DNA of 64,000 bases, taken from Silurus meridionalis. Taxonomy: Eukaryota > Chordata > Actinopteri > Siluriformes > Siluridae. A program made the position numbers and the translations under genes. The stretch covers positions 8,626,463 through 8,690,462 of the forward strand of contig NC_060887.1 in assembly GCF_014805685.1 (NCBI RefSeq). The letters are read 5' to 3'. The notes under the pieces are model-generated. The model saw nothing but the letters and a program-made list of their open reading frames with translations. It was not told where the DNA came from and ran no database searches. This document shows, piece by piece, positions 13,301-23,642 of this stretch (the stretch's first letter is position 1; each line of letters begins with the position of its first letter).

Positions 13301-15870
13301 CAGTGCACCTCGTGAAGAAACTGGACATCATTATGTTGTTCTGAAGTTATGCTGAGGGGGAACATCTACACTGTTTGAATCTCCTGATCACTAAGTGATT
13401 TTTGTTTACATTTTTTTTTTTTTTATTAATTTTTTTGCTGTAGGATTTCAAAATGCTCTCCCGCTTAGAGACATGACAGTATATGCAGCTCGGTTCATAA
13501 AAATTTGGACACCTGCAAAGTTCTTTATGTAGTCAGCTGTCTCCTACAGCATGTCACAGCTTTATTTCTGCTTGTCGCAGCGCCAATTTAAGTTGCCGCA
13601 GCGCCAACATTCAGTTGCACCCAAAATGGTGTCAGAAACACAGCATGTTTATTTATTTGGCTGTCTGCAATGTTTCATAGTCAGCTTACTTGGTTCTCAT
13701 TCCAAAATTCAAAGAAATTAATGATTTCAGATGAATAGGCTTGTTCAGGAAGCCAGGAAGAGACGGAGCATGGCTTTTGTTAATGAGCACGTTTCATATC
13801 TAACTCGTGCTGGTTCTTTGAGTGAAGTGGAGATCTACTTCGTACTCCAGGACCTCTCTACAAGTTCACGTGACTTTTATCTAACCACTGAATAGTTTCA
13901 GCAATGATCGAGGGGACGTCATCATTCTCGAATGAAGCAATATTGTCATTTTTCAGTTCAATTTAATTGAAATGTACATTTCCTCATAATCTTAGTATAT
14001 TTTTATGTATAGAGTTACACAAAGACGTTAGTGGACATTATGGACGTGAGAACGTAGCAGGGGGCAGGAGAATGGGTTTCACGCACTCTTTGGCTTTCTC
14101 AAAAAATATACACATCTCTCTCCAGTTTGAGAGTAAAAACGGGAAACTCCTGCAACCTGCAGCTCCCACTTCCAACTAGTGTTGCAAAATTCCAGGAATT
14201 TTAAAGACTGGAAACTTTCCATGGGAATTAATGGGAATACATGGAAATTAACAGGATTAAACATTAATGGGAATTTTTAAAATTGCAGCTTAGCCTATAA
14301 CATTGGAATTATAGTTGAAAAAAAATCTTGTAAGATAATTTCGTTTAAAACAACCAGATTTAATGGAATTTTAGATGAATTTCTACCTGCATATTCATCA
14401 GTCACATCAGTCACAGTTTACAATTACTGCAGGGTTACTGAAGCCATGCCCCCTCAGTCAAAAAATGTCCATCTTGGCAACTAATGAACTAAATTACATA
14501 CATTTATGTATAAAAACCTGTGCCAAAACAAAATTACACTAACAAATTTTATTCAAAAATGTAATTTTTTCACAAATCTGTATTAGTTTGCATGCATTAT
14601 TACCAAACAAAATGTTTATATTTATTTTTGTATATGATACATTTCCCAAATTTCATATATATTTAATATGTAATCAATTCCTGTAAATTCCCATAAATTG
14701 CTGGTAAGTTTCAGATTTTGGAATATTCCCCCAATCTCCCAGATGAAGTTCCTACAGAAAGTTTCTGGAAAGTTTCCAGAAAGTTACCGGAAATTTTACA
14801 CCCTTTTGCAGCCTTAATCCCAACACATACCTCTGGTATTGTTTATAATTAAATTTGCAATTAAAATATTAAGGAGGTTATAGACGATCATACTAATAGG
14901 AATTCAGATTTTTATACTGTAAACTGTTTTATTTAGTTTGAAATAAATTAGAAAAAATTTATTCAAAATAAAAGAAGATATAAAAATAGCTCTATGTCCT
15001 TTACAAAATTCATAAAAAGTGATCTCGAAGTGACATTTACACAAAGACTTTTTCCAAAAGAATTAGTTGGTTGTCGAATTATAGTCCGTAACAACGGAGA
15101 TAACGTGCGCTCCTTTCCAAACACTTACTGTGAAATCATCTGAAGATTCCATCGAACCCTTGAGACTACTCATCATATACATCATTTACAACAGTGGGCA
15201 TTACCTGAGACACCGGCATTACAAAGCTTTTAGAGAGGCTTTGGTTTCTCGACGTGAACACCATATATAATGCATGTAAAGGTGTATATTCAGTCTGCCT
15301 GAGGCCTAAACACAAATCATGAGTGAATCATGAGTGTCAGTGAAGCAGCCTGAACTGCTACAATCCACTTTTTTGGATGGTCGGGGTGCGAGCGCACTCT
15401 GTGCAGCTGTAGCTGTGACCTGCAGGAAGGAGGACAGCGCTGAGGTACGATTATAGTCATAGTGTAGTGATACTAATCGTTATTTTTAGGCTCCGTTCTG
15501 CAGCAGCATGACCCACTTTTTTAACATTTTGCAAATGGCTTTTTTTTTTTTTTTTTGCAAATCCGTCACGAATGCACGCAGTAGTGCCCTTTGTAAAATG
15601 TAAATGTTGTGTATATGCTTTTGTTTTATTGGTTCATAGTGAGCGCAGGAGCAGCAGCAGATATTTTGCCCATGCATTTGCTTTGTACCATGTTTCTGCC
15701 TCCGTTCCATTACAGGATGTTTGTTGGACTCCTAGCATCAGCGCCTACATCAAGTTGCCTACACACAGAATAGAGACGATTACACTTTAGTAACAAAGGC
15801 ATGCTTCCTGCCATTCAGTGGAGTGAGCTCTCTTCCTGTTGGAGATAAAGAAGATAAAGAAGCGCTGTTG

Positions 15871-15916
<46 letters not shown>

Positions 15917-18900
15917 GCGCTCACACATGCACATTCACACATTCAGAGCCTGTATTCAGCTCTCAGTTTTCTGCAGGAGGAGCTGTGTTGAGTGCAGAAT
16001 TGCTTAAATCTATCTGCAGCTTTTCCTTTTTGCTTCGTGCATGCACACGTCAGGGTTGTGAGCTCTGCAGGAAGTAGCATTGAGGTACACAGCAGTGTTC
16101 ACAGGAGCACTCAGGACAGTAACTGGCAACAGGGTTGGCATGTCATTCGATATTTTACTCCATTTTGATCGAGTTTCAGTTTTGTGAGGTCTCATTTCTG
16201 CTCTCTGTTCTGTTCTCTCTCTTTCTCTTTCTCCCTCCCTGTTTCTCTGATCTTCATGCTAGCCGAGTTGCATGCTGAACACTCCCAGAAGGTCTTGGAG
16301 ATGGAGCACGCACAGCAAGCGAAGCTGAAGGAGAGGCAAAAGTATTTTGAAGAGGCATTTCAGCAAGACATGGATCAGTATCTGTCTACAGGCTACCTGC
16401 AGATCACTGACCGGCGAGGTGAGACCCACACACACGATCTGCTTCTCAACCTTGACCGCTTTTTACCCTCTTGTACTGAACACACTCGGGAATATTTCAA
16501 ATGTCAACTGATGCCTGTCAATTCTACCAATAGTATGGCAACTATCCTGACCGAGCATCTGTTTATATACAGCGCAGTACAGATGAGTGGATAAAGCGCT
16601 GCACGTTTCTCTGCTGAAATATGAAATATTAAAGAGTGGTATTGCTGTTTGAAGTAGGAGCATAATAGAGCTCCGATCACAATGTAGTGCTTTTTTAAAT
16701 TTACCGTCTCATCTTTCCTCTCTCTTCTTTCCTGGGTCATGCTGCTATCTTGTGCTCTCTGAGGTACGCTGGGGCTTCACCTCACCTCAACTCCTCCTGC
16801 CTGTGCTGCATGTCTGTGCATGTGTAGAGTTTGTGGTGTTTGCAGTGCGAGCCTTATGCCTCATACTGACACAATGAAGTAAAGATACGTGTAATCAGGA
16901 GATCTAAATTTCTAAAAAACACAGTGAGGGTACCATATTTACAGCTCATCTGCATGGGTATTCAGTTCCGTTTTATATTATTTGTATAGCACTTTTAAAA
17001 ATAGACATTGTCCCAAAGTGGTTTTATAGAAATAAACAGATCAAAACACGTGCTTCATTCGGCTGAAATAATTTTAGTAAAATTCGCCAAAGGTGTTCCT
17101 CACTAGTTTTTTCTGACCTTGTGATGCAGTTCATCTCAGAGCAGTTCAATAGGATTTAGGTGCAGTGCCTGGGCAGGCCGTTCCATGACAGATACTCCAG
17201 CCGACTGTTTGCTCTCTAAATAACGCTTAAAGAGCTCAGACGTACGCTTTGGGTCATTGTCTTGTTAAATTGTGAAGTTGGTTCATATAACCGCAGTCCA
17301 GATGGTATTGTCTGGTGTTGAAGCCATGTTGCTTCAGGATTCACCCAAAATAAGTCTCCAACATTCCCTGCTCCAAAACAACCACAAACCATTAAGCTTT
17401 TACCTCCATGTTTAACTGTGAGTGTGAGTCTGCTAACATCTTCTTTGCTATTCTCAGCCTTACACAAGTTCTTCTGTTAGAGACAAATTGTCAGGATTCA
17501 GGATCTGTCCACAGAACTTTCTTCCAGTCTTCACTGTCCAATTCCTGTGTGTTCTTGCCTCCGAACTATTTTGTTGCATAGAAACAAAAAGAACATGGAT
17601 GTGTCTCAATAAAGAAAGCACTGTTATTGATCTGGTTAAAGACAATGTGTGAGAGAAAGTCTAATCTAAGCTCAAACCATCTTTCCAAGATGGGAGCGTT
17701 ACAGTTTTAGTTTGGAGGTGTAGCAATGGAATGATTTTTGATTGATTCATTAATGTAAATACAATGACTGAAATAAATCCAGGTACATGAATTACTATTT
17801 ATCAGATTTAGAATCAGAATCAGAAAGTGCATTATTGCCAATTAGGATTTCAGGAACAAGGAATTTGTTTTGGCGACAGAAGATTTCAGCACATTTTTTT
17901 TAAAAGAAAAGAAAAGGGAAAAAAATTATTTAGCTCAAAAAAGAGGTATTGCACATAAAAATACCCAAGATAATATAAAATACTATAAATTGATTATTAT
18001 TCAGTACCTTTCATCACAACTTGGTGTTGGTGTGTGTAACAAGAAAAATCTTTTTTTTTATGTAAATAATTTAATGATCTAAAGTAATTTTTCTGTAATT
18101 CTGTTACTAGAAATAAGCCATTATTCACAGATTAATGGAAGACTATACCAGATTTAGCTGTATCATCAAATATCAAATCGTTGCCTTAAGAAGTGAACTT
18201 GTATCATGTCATCTTTCATATCGAATATTCAAACCCATAATCCTTCATGCCTGAACTCCCTGATTGTGTTCCAGAATCTAATCCTTTAATTTGCTTGATT
18301 TCACTCTAGATCTCTCATAACACAGCATTCCAGTCTCTACTCCTTTCACCTGTCTTCACCACTAGTGCTAGTCATATTGTTTAAGTACAATATACACTAT
18401 ATGGCCAAATGTTTGTGGCATATGTTTGTGTAACAACCTCCACTCTTCTGGGAAGATGTTCCACTAGATTTTGGAGTGTGCTTGTAGAGGTTTGCGCTCA
18501 TCCAGACAAATGGGCGTTAGTGAAGTCAGTTAGTGATGTAGAGTGGGGGAGCCCTGGGCTGCAGTCAGCATTCCAATGCATCCAAAAGGTGTTCAATAGG
18601 GTTCTAGAGCTCTACAGCAGGCCACTGAATATCTTCCACTCCAGGTTATATAAAGCATATTTTCATGCAGCCCTCTTTGTGGATCGAGGCATTGTTTGGG
18701 TCTTTTAGTTCAAGTGAAGGAAAATGTAATTCTACAGCATCCAAAGGCATCCTAAACAATTGTGTCTCAAACGTTGTGGTAACAGTTTGGGAAGGACCAC
18801 ATATGGCTGGAACAGACAGGTGTCCCAATACTTTTGCCCATGTAGTATATATTATTCATCATAAAGTATCAGTGTTTTTGTCCTTCATTTCTGCTTTCTT

Positions 18901-18943
18901 TCGATGGTCTTTTGAAAATATACTAAAAAGGCTTAAAGAACTG

Positions 18944-19017
<74 letters not shown>

Positions 19018-20093
19018 CATGTCCAATAGGCAGTATGTCCTCTATGGAGGTGAATGTAGATATGTTGGAGCAGATGGATCTTACAGATGTGTCAGACCAT
19101 GAGGCTCTTGATGTCTTCCTCAATTCTGCTGCTGATGAGAGCAGTCCTGTATCTGCAGTCAGAGGTAATATTAGCCTTCATGCTTCAGATGGCAGCACTA
19201 CAGTGTGTTTTTGGCTCTAGGGTTTGCTTTAGCCATTTAAACGACCTGCTGTTTAATTAGTAATACTTCCATGTTCATCCCAAAACATTTTTATTTGTAC
19301 AAGATACTAAACAGAAATTGATATTTTGTCTTTTTAAATATATATTAAAAAATATGATCTATAATAAAGTATCTGTGGGAGTGTGTATCAGCTCTGGGAC
19401 TACACCATGGAACCAGATTTTCACTCCGAAGCAGGGAGACAGACGTGAAGTGCTAACTTGTGAAGATTAATGACAGGATGGGATTCAGGGTTATTGGGGG
19501 TCACGTGATACTAAATACAGGCCACTTAATACTTAATTATTCATTCATCTTAATTTACTGCATTATTCTGGTCAGGGTGTCAAATATGTTTACATTTTGT
19601 AAAAAAACAACCAATTCGGGTTGCAAGAAAATATTGCAGCCAGTTACAACCCACATGCTTGAGGTTTCTTCCAGGAATGTTAAGGTTCCTTGAGCAAGTC
19701 AGAAATACAGAAGGCAAAACAGCCTGTATTGATCATATAATTAGAAAGAGTGGAGTGTGAAGTATATTATTGTCATGTTGTGTTGCAGCTCCAGATGCTG
19801 AGATCAGCCTGAAGGTTCCGAGCCACACAGAGCAGAGACATAACATCTCGTCCGTTTCGTCCTCCTGCACGGACTCGTTCAGTGGCATTACCGAGGGACC
19901 GGATGAAGAGGAGGAGGACGACGGCAGCGACGAGAGCAGCGATGCCGGACACTCGCCGTTGGTTCAGTGCGACGAGGAGGAGGTGCAGGCTGACACGACC
20001 CTTGTGGGTCTAATAGACCATGACGAGGGACTCAAAAACTCAGACGACAGTGACACAAGCACTAAAATGCCCTTTGAGGAAAGGAAAAAGTAG
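1957..20093 (+). CDS. dtnbp1: dysbindin (dystrobrevin-binding protein 1), 5'-partial, 9 exons
   Basis: Dysbindin is a coiled-coil subunit of BLOC-1, which sorts cargo from endosomes to lysosome-related organelles and acts at synapses. Nine exons join in frame with GT-AG borders: 1957-2010, 2158-2208, 2543-2603, 4539-4671, 7930-8062, 9119-9141, 16263-16418, 19018-19164, 19789-20093. Together they give about 353 residues; human dysbindin has 351. Recognisable blocks are [40 protein letters not shown], the dysbindin core [36 protein letters not shown] and the acidic tail block [10 protein letters not shown]. The first coding exon (about 19 residues in human) is upstream of the window, so no start codon is visible. 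All exons are intact, so the gene is probably functional. Teleosts can carry a and b copies; I cannot tell which this is. The gene converges on jarid2, as in human. Confidence 0.96.
2158..2208 (+). CDS. dtnbp1: dtnbp1 coding exon 3
   Basis: Encodes [16 protein letters not shown] between split arginine codons. The acceptor is CTTTTAG and the donor GTATAT. It matches human [13 protein letters not shown]. Confidence 0.93.
2543..2603 (+). CDS. dtnbp1: dtnbp1 coding exon 4
   Basis: Encodes [20 protein letters not shown]. The acceptor is TTCTGTAG and the donor GTGAGT. It begins the predicted helical region before the coiled coil. Confidence 0.93.
2809..3125 (-). mobile_element. Tc1/mariner-like transposase remnant
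   Basis: This is a decayed middle part of a Tc1-like transposase reading on the minus strand. It resembles the common fish element with the stretch 'cagaacatcgctcagagcatcacactg' (positions 3042-3068). Open fragments are short and interrupted. Family assignment is by recognition only. Confidence 0.6.
3180..3560 (-). mobile_element. Tc1-like transposase remnant, same family as 17100-17645
   Basis: It shares long near-identical blocks with 17205-17530, for example the run from 'tctgaataacgctta' to 'agaactttcttc'. Read on the minus strand it covers the transposase catalytic core (equivalent of [15 protein letters not shown]) in broken frames. Confidence 0.7.
3985..4132 (-). repeat. Interspersed 'CTGCTTTGAGACAATG' family, copy A
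   Basis: Partial copy, inverted: 'gagccggtggcgactg' followed by 'catcctcatctgggtgccacc'. The same blocks recur in at least eleven other places in the window (see the finding on this family). Confidence 0.75.
4200..4310 (+). repeat. LINE-type 3' tail
   Basis: The block 'acttcactgtgctgaaaaatt...tgtgacaaatataaag' resembles the common 3' end of fish non-LTR retrotransposons and runs straight into a TTTC repeat, as these tails often do. Confidence 0.5.
4308..4378 (+). repeat. (TTTC)n microsatellite
   Basis: About 17 perfect copies of a pyrimidine-only tetranucleotide in the dtnbp1 intron, 160 bases upstream of coding exon 5. Confidence 0.97.
4539..4671 (+). CDS. dtnbp1: dtnbp1 coding exon 5
   Basis: Encodes 44 residues containing [19 protein letters not shown] and ending DLKSITARV. 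The acceptor is weak in pyrimidines (CACTTATCAG) and the donor is GTGAGA. This is the first heptad-rich coiled-coil segment. Confidence 0.95.
5036..5235. mobile_element. Tc1-type MITE fragment
   Basis: Contains 'ccacaagcacactccaaaatctagtgaaac' (5113-5142) and ends in 'tgtccacaaacttttgtccata', blocks shared with 9872-10005 and partly with 58215-58245. It is an internally deleted non-autonomous DNA element. Confidence 0.6.
5270..5790 (+). mobile_element. Non-LTR retrotransposon 3' fragment (L2/Rex1-like)
   Basis: The frame at 5338-5601 reads [18 protein letters not shown], then [18 protein letters not shown], then a stretch ending in a hydrophobic tail. This is the characteristic C-terminus of the reverse transcriptase of fish L2/Rex1-type LINEs. 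A 3' UTR with 'ggtgctatataagataaag' and short TA-rich tail repeats ends near 5780. It is 5'-truncated and sits in the dtnbp1 intron. Confidence 0.75.
6215..6420 (+). repeat. Degenerate interspersed fish repeat
   Basis: The block 'gtgtggagtttttcctgcc' followed by 'gggtttcctctgggttctc' resembles a very common teleost repeat; an inverted, decayed relative is at 53480-53740. Confidence 0.45.
7195..7735 (+). repeat. Degenerate minisatellite, 66-bp higher-order unit
   Basis: A 66-bp unit starting 'cagatcacc' recurs at 7209, 7275 and 7341, and decays into 15-16 bp variants of 'cagaatgcccagt' up to about 7735. It lies in the dtnbp1 intron, 195 bases before coding exon 6. It leaves long open frames on both strands, which look like by-products of the repeat and not a gene. 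Confidence 0.9.
7930..8062 (+). CDS. dtnbp1: dtnbp1 coding exon 6
   Basis: Encodes [20 protein letters not shown], then [23 protein letters not shown]. The acceptor is TTCCTACAG and the donor GTAATT. Central coiled coil; matches human LEDLCGQCELERCKHMQ. Confidence 0.95.
8063..9118 (+). other. dtnbp1 intron, no recognisable element
   Basis: Low-complexity pyrimidine and A-runs (8095-8125, 8740-8770) and otherwise unremarkable sequence. I see no exon or clear mobile element. Confidence 0.6.
9119..9141 (+). CDS. dtnbp1: dtnbp1 coding exon 7, 23-nt microexon
   Basis: Encodes only KELESLK between split codons (phase 2 in, phase 1 out). The acceptor is TTTTGTAG after a T-rich run and the donor is GTAGGA. 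Its length is not a multiple of three, so skipping it would shift the frame. It matches KELETFK of human dysbindin, joining NYKKNKR to AELDAEH. Confidence 0.93.
9872..10010. mobile_element. Tc1-type MITE fragment
   Basis: Shares 'ccacaagcaccc' and 'caaaatctagtgaaacat' with 5113-5142 and ends in 'aaacgtttgtccatgtagtgta', a typical MITE terminus. Confidence 0.6.
14179..14820. mobile_element. hAT-like non-autonomous DNA element
   Basis: The left end 'tgttgcaaaattccaggaat' and the right end 'ggaaattttacaccctttt' enclose many near-copies of 'atgggaatt'. This pattern is typical of a common fish hAT-type MITE. No transposase frame is present. Confidence 0.6.
15871..15911 (+). repeat. (CA)n microsatellite
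   Basis: About 20 CA repeats in the dtnbp1 intron, 350 bases upstream of coding exon 8. Confidence 0.97.
16263..16418 (+). CDS. dtnbp1: dtnbp1 coding exon 8
   Basis: Encodes 51 residues, from [18 protein letters not shown] through [20 protein letters not shown] to [12 protein letters not shown]. The acceptor has a strong pyrimidine tract from 16200 and ends CATGCTAG; the donor is GTGAGA. This is the most conserved part of the dysbindin domain. Confidence 0.97.
16969..17045 (-). repeat. Interspersed 'CTGCTTTGAGACAATG' family, copy B
   Basis: Short inverted copy: 'atttgtatagcactttt' then 'gacattgtcccaaagt'. Confidence 0.7.
17100..17645 (-). mobile_element. Tc1-like transposase remnant
   Basis: The minus strand reads [22 protein letters not shown] at 17375-17440. 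Frame-shifted [17 protein letters not shown] follows, and [12 protein letters not shown] comes at 17145-17180. These are the catalytic-core motifs of Tc1 transposases in broken frames. Same family as 3180-3560. Confidence 0.8.
18390..18850. mobile_element. Tc1-derived MITE with terminal inverted repeats
   Basis: The left end 'acactatatggccaaatg' and the right end 'cccaatacttttgcccatgt' are inverted versions of the fish Tc1 terminus beginning TACACTATATTGCCAAAAG. The inside is an internally deleted remnant ('tcttctgggaagatgttcc'). Related ends occur at 40495-40905 and 57665. Confidence 0.7.
18945..19014 (+). repeat. (TG)35 microsatellite abutting a 3' splice site
   Basis: Seventy bases of uninterrupted TG end directly at the CAG (19015-19017) of the acceptor for dtnbp1 coding exon 9. 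No C/T-rich tract lies between the repeat and the acceptor. Confidence 0.97.
19018..19164 (+). CDS. dtnbp1: dtnbp1 coding exon 9
   Basis: Encodes 48 residues starting [20 protein letters not shown], then [20 protein letters not shown]. The donor is GTAATA. The match to human [20 protein letters not shown] is near perfect. With this acceptor the junction reads RRACPIG and human has RREPIG, so one residue is extra. Confidence 0.96.
19789..20093 (+). CDS. dtnbp1: dtnbp1 last coding exon
   Basis: Encodes about 100 residues and a TAG stop. It has a serine-rich stretch ([13 protein letters not shown]), then a very acidic run ([14 protein letters not shown]). [12 protein letters not shown] follows (human SDEEEVQVDTAL) and the tail is [18 protein letters not shown]. 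This is the PEST-like acidic C-terminus of dysbindin. The acceptor is GTGTTGCAG. Confidence 0.96.
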
Positions 20094-20321
20094 CAAAAAA
20101 AACCCGCCCGATCTGTTCAGTCCGCAGAAGCAGACCCAGCGCAGCCTGGAGCCGAGTGAGCCGAACCCGAGGTGGAGCTTTAAGGTGTCTCACATGTTCG
20201 AGAACAATCTTCCTGCTTTTTTTTTTGTTTGTTTTTCTCAGCACTGTGACTTTGCTTAAGAAATACCTTTTATTGTATCACATGCCTAAGTATTACATTA
20301 AAAAGCTGAGCATCTCAGACA

Positions 20322-20327
20322 AATAAA
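20322..20327 (+). promoter_or_regulatory. Poly(A) signal AATAAA, dtnbp1 proximal
   Basis: Canonical hexamer 230 bases after the dtnbp1 stop codon. Confidence 0.6.
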
Positions 20328-20512
20328 CCTATTACCTGTTATTCTACCTATTTCATTATAATTCTCTGAAAACACGGTAAGATGTGAACTTGAAGCTCAC
20401 TTTTTTGCACTTTAATGGCATTCATTTTGAGAAAACTATATATTACAAAAAGATAAATGCATTGAAGGTTTTGTTTGAGTTTTTAATTTTTTCCTGTGTC
20501 TCTGAGCACGCG

Positions 20513-20518
20513 AATAAA
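20513..20518 (+). promoter_or_regulatory. Poly(A) signal AATAAA, dtnbp1 distal
   Basis: Second canonical hexamer, 420 bases after the stop and followed by a GT-rich stretch (20541-20560), which favours use. Confidence 0.5.
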
Positions 20519-20540
20519 ATCGCTGAGCACGTTTAGACGA

Positions 20541-22009
20541 CTGGTGTTGAATGCAGAACGTTTTGTACAACACTGCTGGATTCTGGAACGAGATGTCATG
20601 GAAACTTAAGCAAACGGAAGTGTAAGGGTGCCCACCCAATGGCCCAACGTCGGAATCCACTGGTGCGGGTGAAGGTACGATGCGTGTTAGTCCTAAAGAT
20701 TACTAAAATGGATATTAATTTGTTGCATGAATCCAATTTTGAACTCTAATTTGACTGCAATTTATAATAAAGATTTAATCTGAATATATCTAATTTAATA
20801 TGATCACCTTATTTTAATAGATTATTCTAAATATTCCGTCTTTTCAAATAATCATTCGTTTTGGACCTGGAGTCGCTTAGAGACTTGTGCTCGGCTAATG
20901 ATACCTGCTCACGGAGGCACATTGGCCAATCCGAATCCTAGTCAGAGGATATCAGAAATCAGAAGACGTGGTGCTCTATGCTCCATCCGTTCATGAGCCT
21001 TCAGTTTGTACTATCCTGGTCATAGATTTGCAGTAACACCAGACTACATAATCAACTAGATATAAATAATTTCAGGAAGTTTCCGAATTAATCAAGAATT
21101 GTAAATGTATTTGCCAGGCAATAATCAATAAACAAATGTCACATCTAAAACAAATAATAGGAAAAGGTTACACATGATTAGTATAAAACCAAATAGTTGA
21201 GCAATGCAGTTTACAAAAGAATTGTTAGAGTTACTGTACCTGGCAATAGAGACACACAGAGTCTATGTGGGAAGTTCTGACTACAGAATGCTTCCCTGAG
21301 TGTTTCGCCAAATCTCCTTAAATATCCAAACCATCGTAAACACTCGTACTCGTGACCTAAAAATCAAATGTCACCTAGTGTAAAACCAACACCTGATAAG
21401 GATCTTCTCAGGGGCAACCCTTATGTTCTCTGAACCTAAAGTCTGTTTTACTGATATGGGACTGAGATCATATTTCCAATCACACGTAGACCTTTAAAAT
21501 AATACCAAGCATGTGGAGGTAAAAATGCATACATTCCTAAAATGTAATTATTACATTATGCAAGTATAGAAGCTTGAATTCTGGAAACTTCTGGCACCTT
21601 TCCCTGACCCGGTCATCTCCCCAGGAGAGAAAGAGGAGGCTCAAGGATGGGTGAGCGGGCAGCTGAACAGATGGCTTTCTTTCCTCAGATTAAAGAGATC
21701 CTCTCATCACATTAGAAAGTTTGTTTTGTTGCATGGCAGTTTTCGGGGTCTGGGATCATAAAAGGATCTGACCATCCTTACAGAAGGCAATGAGAAATTA
21801 AGAAATAAATGAGAATTACCAGGCAGACCCTTTTTACAGCTCTATTATGTCCACTTAACATTCAGGCGTCTCCACCTCACACCTATAGGCTATGCTTTGC
21901 TTTCTTTTCTGCCTGCTAGGATTGGAATGACGAAAGCATATAATAATAATCAATGATAAAAAAATATTTTAGTAAAAAAAAATATATATATATATATATT
22001 TTTTGGCTG
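20541..22009. other. Intergenic region between dtnbp1 and jarid2
   Basis: AT-rich intergenic DNA. The stretch 20870-21900 may include an old LTR or DNA-element remnant, but I could not match it to a family. No gene-like open frame. Confidence 0.5.
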
Positions 22010-22480
22010 CATTCCTCTGAGAAGGTGTTCTACTAGATATGTGCCCAATGATCCACATGAGCCTGAATGAGGTTAGGCGCTGATGTCTGGTGTGCAGTCG
22101 GTGTTCCGAATCATTCCAAAAGCCTGTTAAAGTGCTCATGCTGGAACAGGTTCAGGAGAGTTGTAATACTGTAGAAAACTGGTGTAAACTCAGTGGTTAA
22201 AGAGACCACTGGCACATGCATCAACCGGTTCACCACTTCCTTGGACCACTTTTGATCGATACTGACCACTGCAGACAGCCCACAAGAGCTGCAGTTTTGA
22301 AGATGCTTAGACCCAGTCATCTAGCCATCACAATCACAAACCTGGTCCAACTTGAGGACAAAATGTTCACTTGCTGCCTGATATATCCCACTCACTAACA
22401 CATGCCATGTTGAAGAGATAATCAGTGTTCTTCACTTCACCTGTCATAATGTTATGCCCGGTTGGAGAATAATGACATTC
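22010..22480 (-). mobile_element. Composite Tc1-like remnants
   Basis: 22010-22140 resembles the Tc1-MITE at 18390-18850. From 22210 the minus strand reads an N-terminal helix-turn-helix region of a second Tc1-like transposase ('ccttggaccacttttgatcg'), ending in a terminus 'cacctgtcataatgttatg'. Confidence 0.6.
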
Positions 22481-22884
22481 TGTACAATTCTGGGCTTCCG
22501 ACTTTGTGATTGCAGATTGGTGAGAATGTAAATATGGCTGTGAGGAAGTACGTTGTCCACATACATGTACATGTATCTATGCTTAGCTGACTGAAACAAG
22601 GAAATGATATACGCTCAAGTTCTCTAGCTATATATATAACTGAGGAAAGGAGTTGTGGCAATAAACATGATGTTTTCATAGCATCTAAACCATAATCAAA
22701 TCATACAGAGAAAAGTGAGGCAGACATTAAAAGCCCCATTACACAACATTTAGCGCACATGTTGCCTATCAATATCGTAAACGACACGACGCAAACAAGT
22801 TTCTGCTGCCACTGTGTACCGAACATGAACACGAGGAGCGTGAGGGGATTTCGCAGTGTCTGTAAATATTGCAGGGTCACATGA

Positions 22885-23070
22885 CCATCACTCCTTTTTT
22901 GGGTCTATTTGCTGTCAAGATTTCTTCCTCGTACCGTCTTTTTCCTTGGCACATTTGCCAACATATACTGTACATTCCAACTTTACAACCTCTTTATCTC
23001 TGTAAAGCTGCTTTGGGACAATTGTTAAACATGCGATAAAAATGAAGCTGAACTGAATTAAATGAAATCA
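22885..23070 (+). repeat. Interspersed 'CTGCTTTGAGACAATG' family, copy C
   Basis: Contains 'tgtaaagctgctttgggac' and ends 'gaagctgaactgaattaaat'. Confidence 0.75.
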
Positions 23071-23254
23071 ATGAGGCCACTCTGTGCAGCTGGAAACTAA
23101 CAGCTTTAAGATCAATGAAATTACTGAGCGACTCAAGAACGTCGGCGATGGATTTGGATTATAATTAATATCAACAGTCCACTACAATGGCCCACAGGTT
23201 GCATTTAATCACTGATCACTACACACCTTAACAACGATTAAACTGCAATGAATG

Positions 23255-23530
23255 GACATTCGGTGCCACCCAGATGAGGACTGGTTCCCTTTTGACTCTG
23301 GTTCCTTTTAAGATTTCGTTCTCATGCCATCTCGAGGAGTTTTTCCTTCCCACAGTCGCCTCTGGCTCACTCACAAGGGGTCAGCAATTACAGAGAACAA
23401 ACTTATAGGCAATAAACTCACACGGCCTTTTATACAACCTTATAACCGCTTTATCTGTGTAAAGCTGCTTTAAGACAATGTCCATTGTAAAAAAAAAAGT
23501 GCATTACAAATAAAAATGAATTGAATTATA
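23255..23530 (+). repeat. Interspersed 'CTGCTTTGAGACAATG' family, copy D (near full length)
   Basis: Contains the complete set of blocks: 'cattcggtgccacccagatg', 'tcaaggtttcttcctc'-like sequence, 'agtttttccttcccac', 'tgtaaagctgctttaagac' and a terminal 'gaattgaattat'. Confidence 0.85.
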
Positions 23531-23636
23531 ATACTGTTGAAAGGTGTGTAAAAGCTGGAGCATGATTACAACTGAGCGCACACACAAACACACCAGACAT
23601 AAAGCGTCCCAGTTTCGAAGGATTGACAGTGATTGA

Positions 23637-23642
23637 TTTATT
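23637..23642 (-). promoter_or_regulatory. Poly(A) signal AATAAA, jarid2 distal
   Basis: Minus-strand AATAAA about 1.73 kb after the stop, followed within 50 bases by a GT-containing stretch on the minus strand (TGTCTGGTGTGTTTGTGTG). Confidence 0.55.

Larger units (their letters stand above)
9142..16262 (+). other. Large dtnbp1 intron (about 7.1 kb)
   Basis: Holds the repeats listed separately at 9872-10005, 14179-14820 and 15871-15911. The rest (for example 10100-13900 and 14840-15860) is ordinary intronic sequence with short AT-rich and T-rich runs. No exon-like open frame with splice sites was found on either strand. Confidence 0.7.
20094..20540 (+). other. dtnbp1 probable 3' UTR
   Basis: Non-coding sequence following the TAG stop, with AATAAA at 20322 and 20513. 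The transcript end is inferred from these signals only. Confidence 0.65.

Noticed and set aside
18665..19102. 145-codon open frame with a long Val-Cys run
   Set aside because: It reads through the (TG)35 repeat in a frame different from the dtnbp1 exon; a by-product of the repeat.
20020..20259. Open frame overlapping the dtnbp1 stop as an alternative C-terminus
   Set aside because: It is out of frame with the dysbindin acidic tail, which matches the human one and ends at a TAG at 20091-20093.
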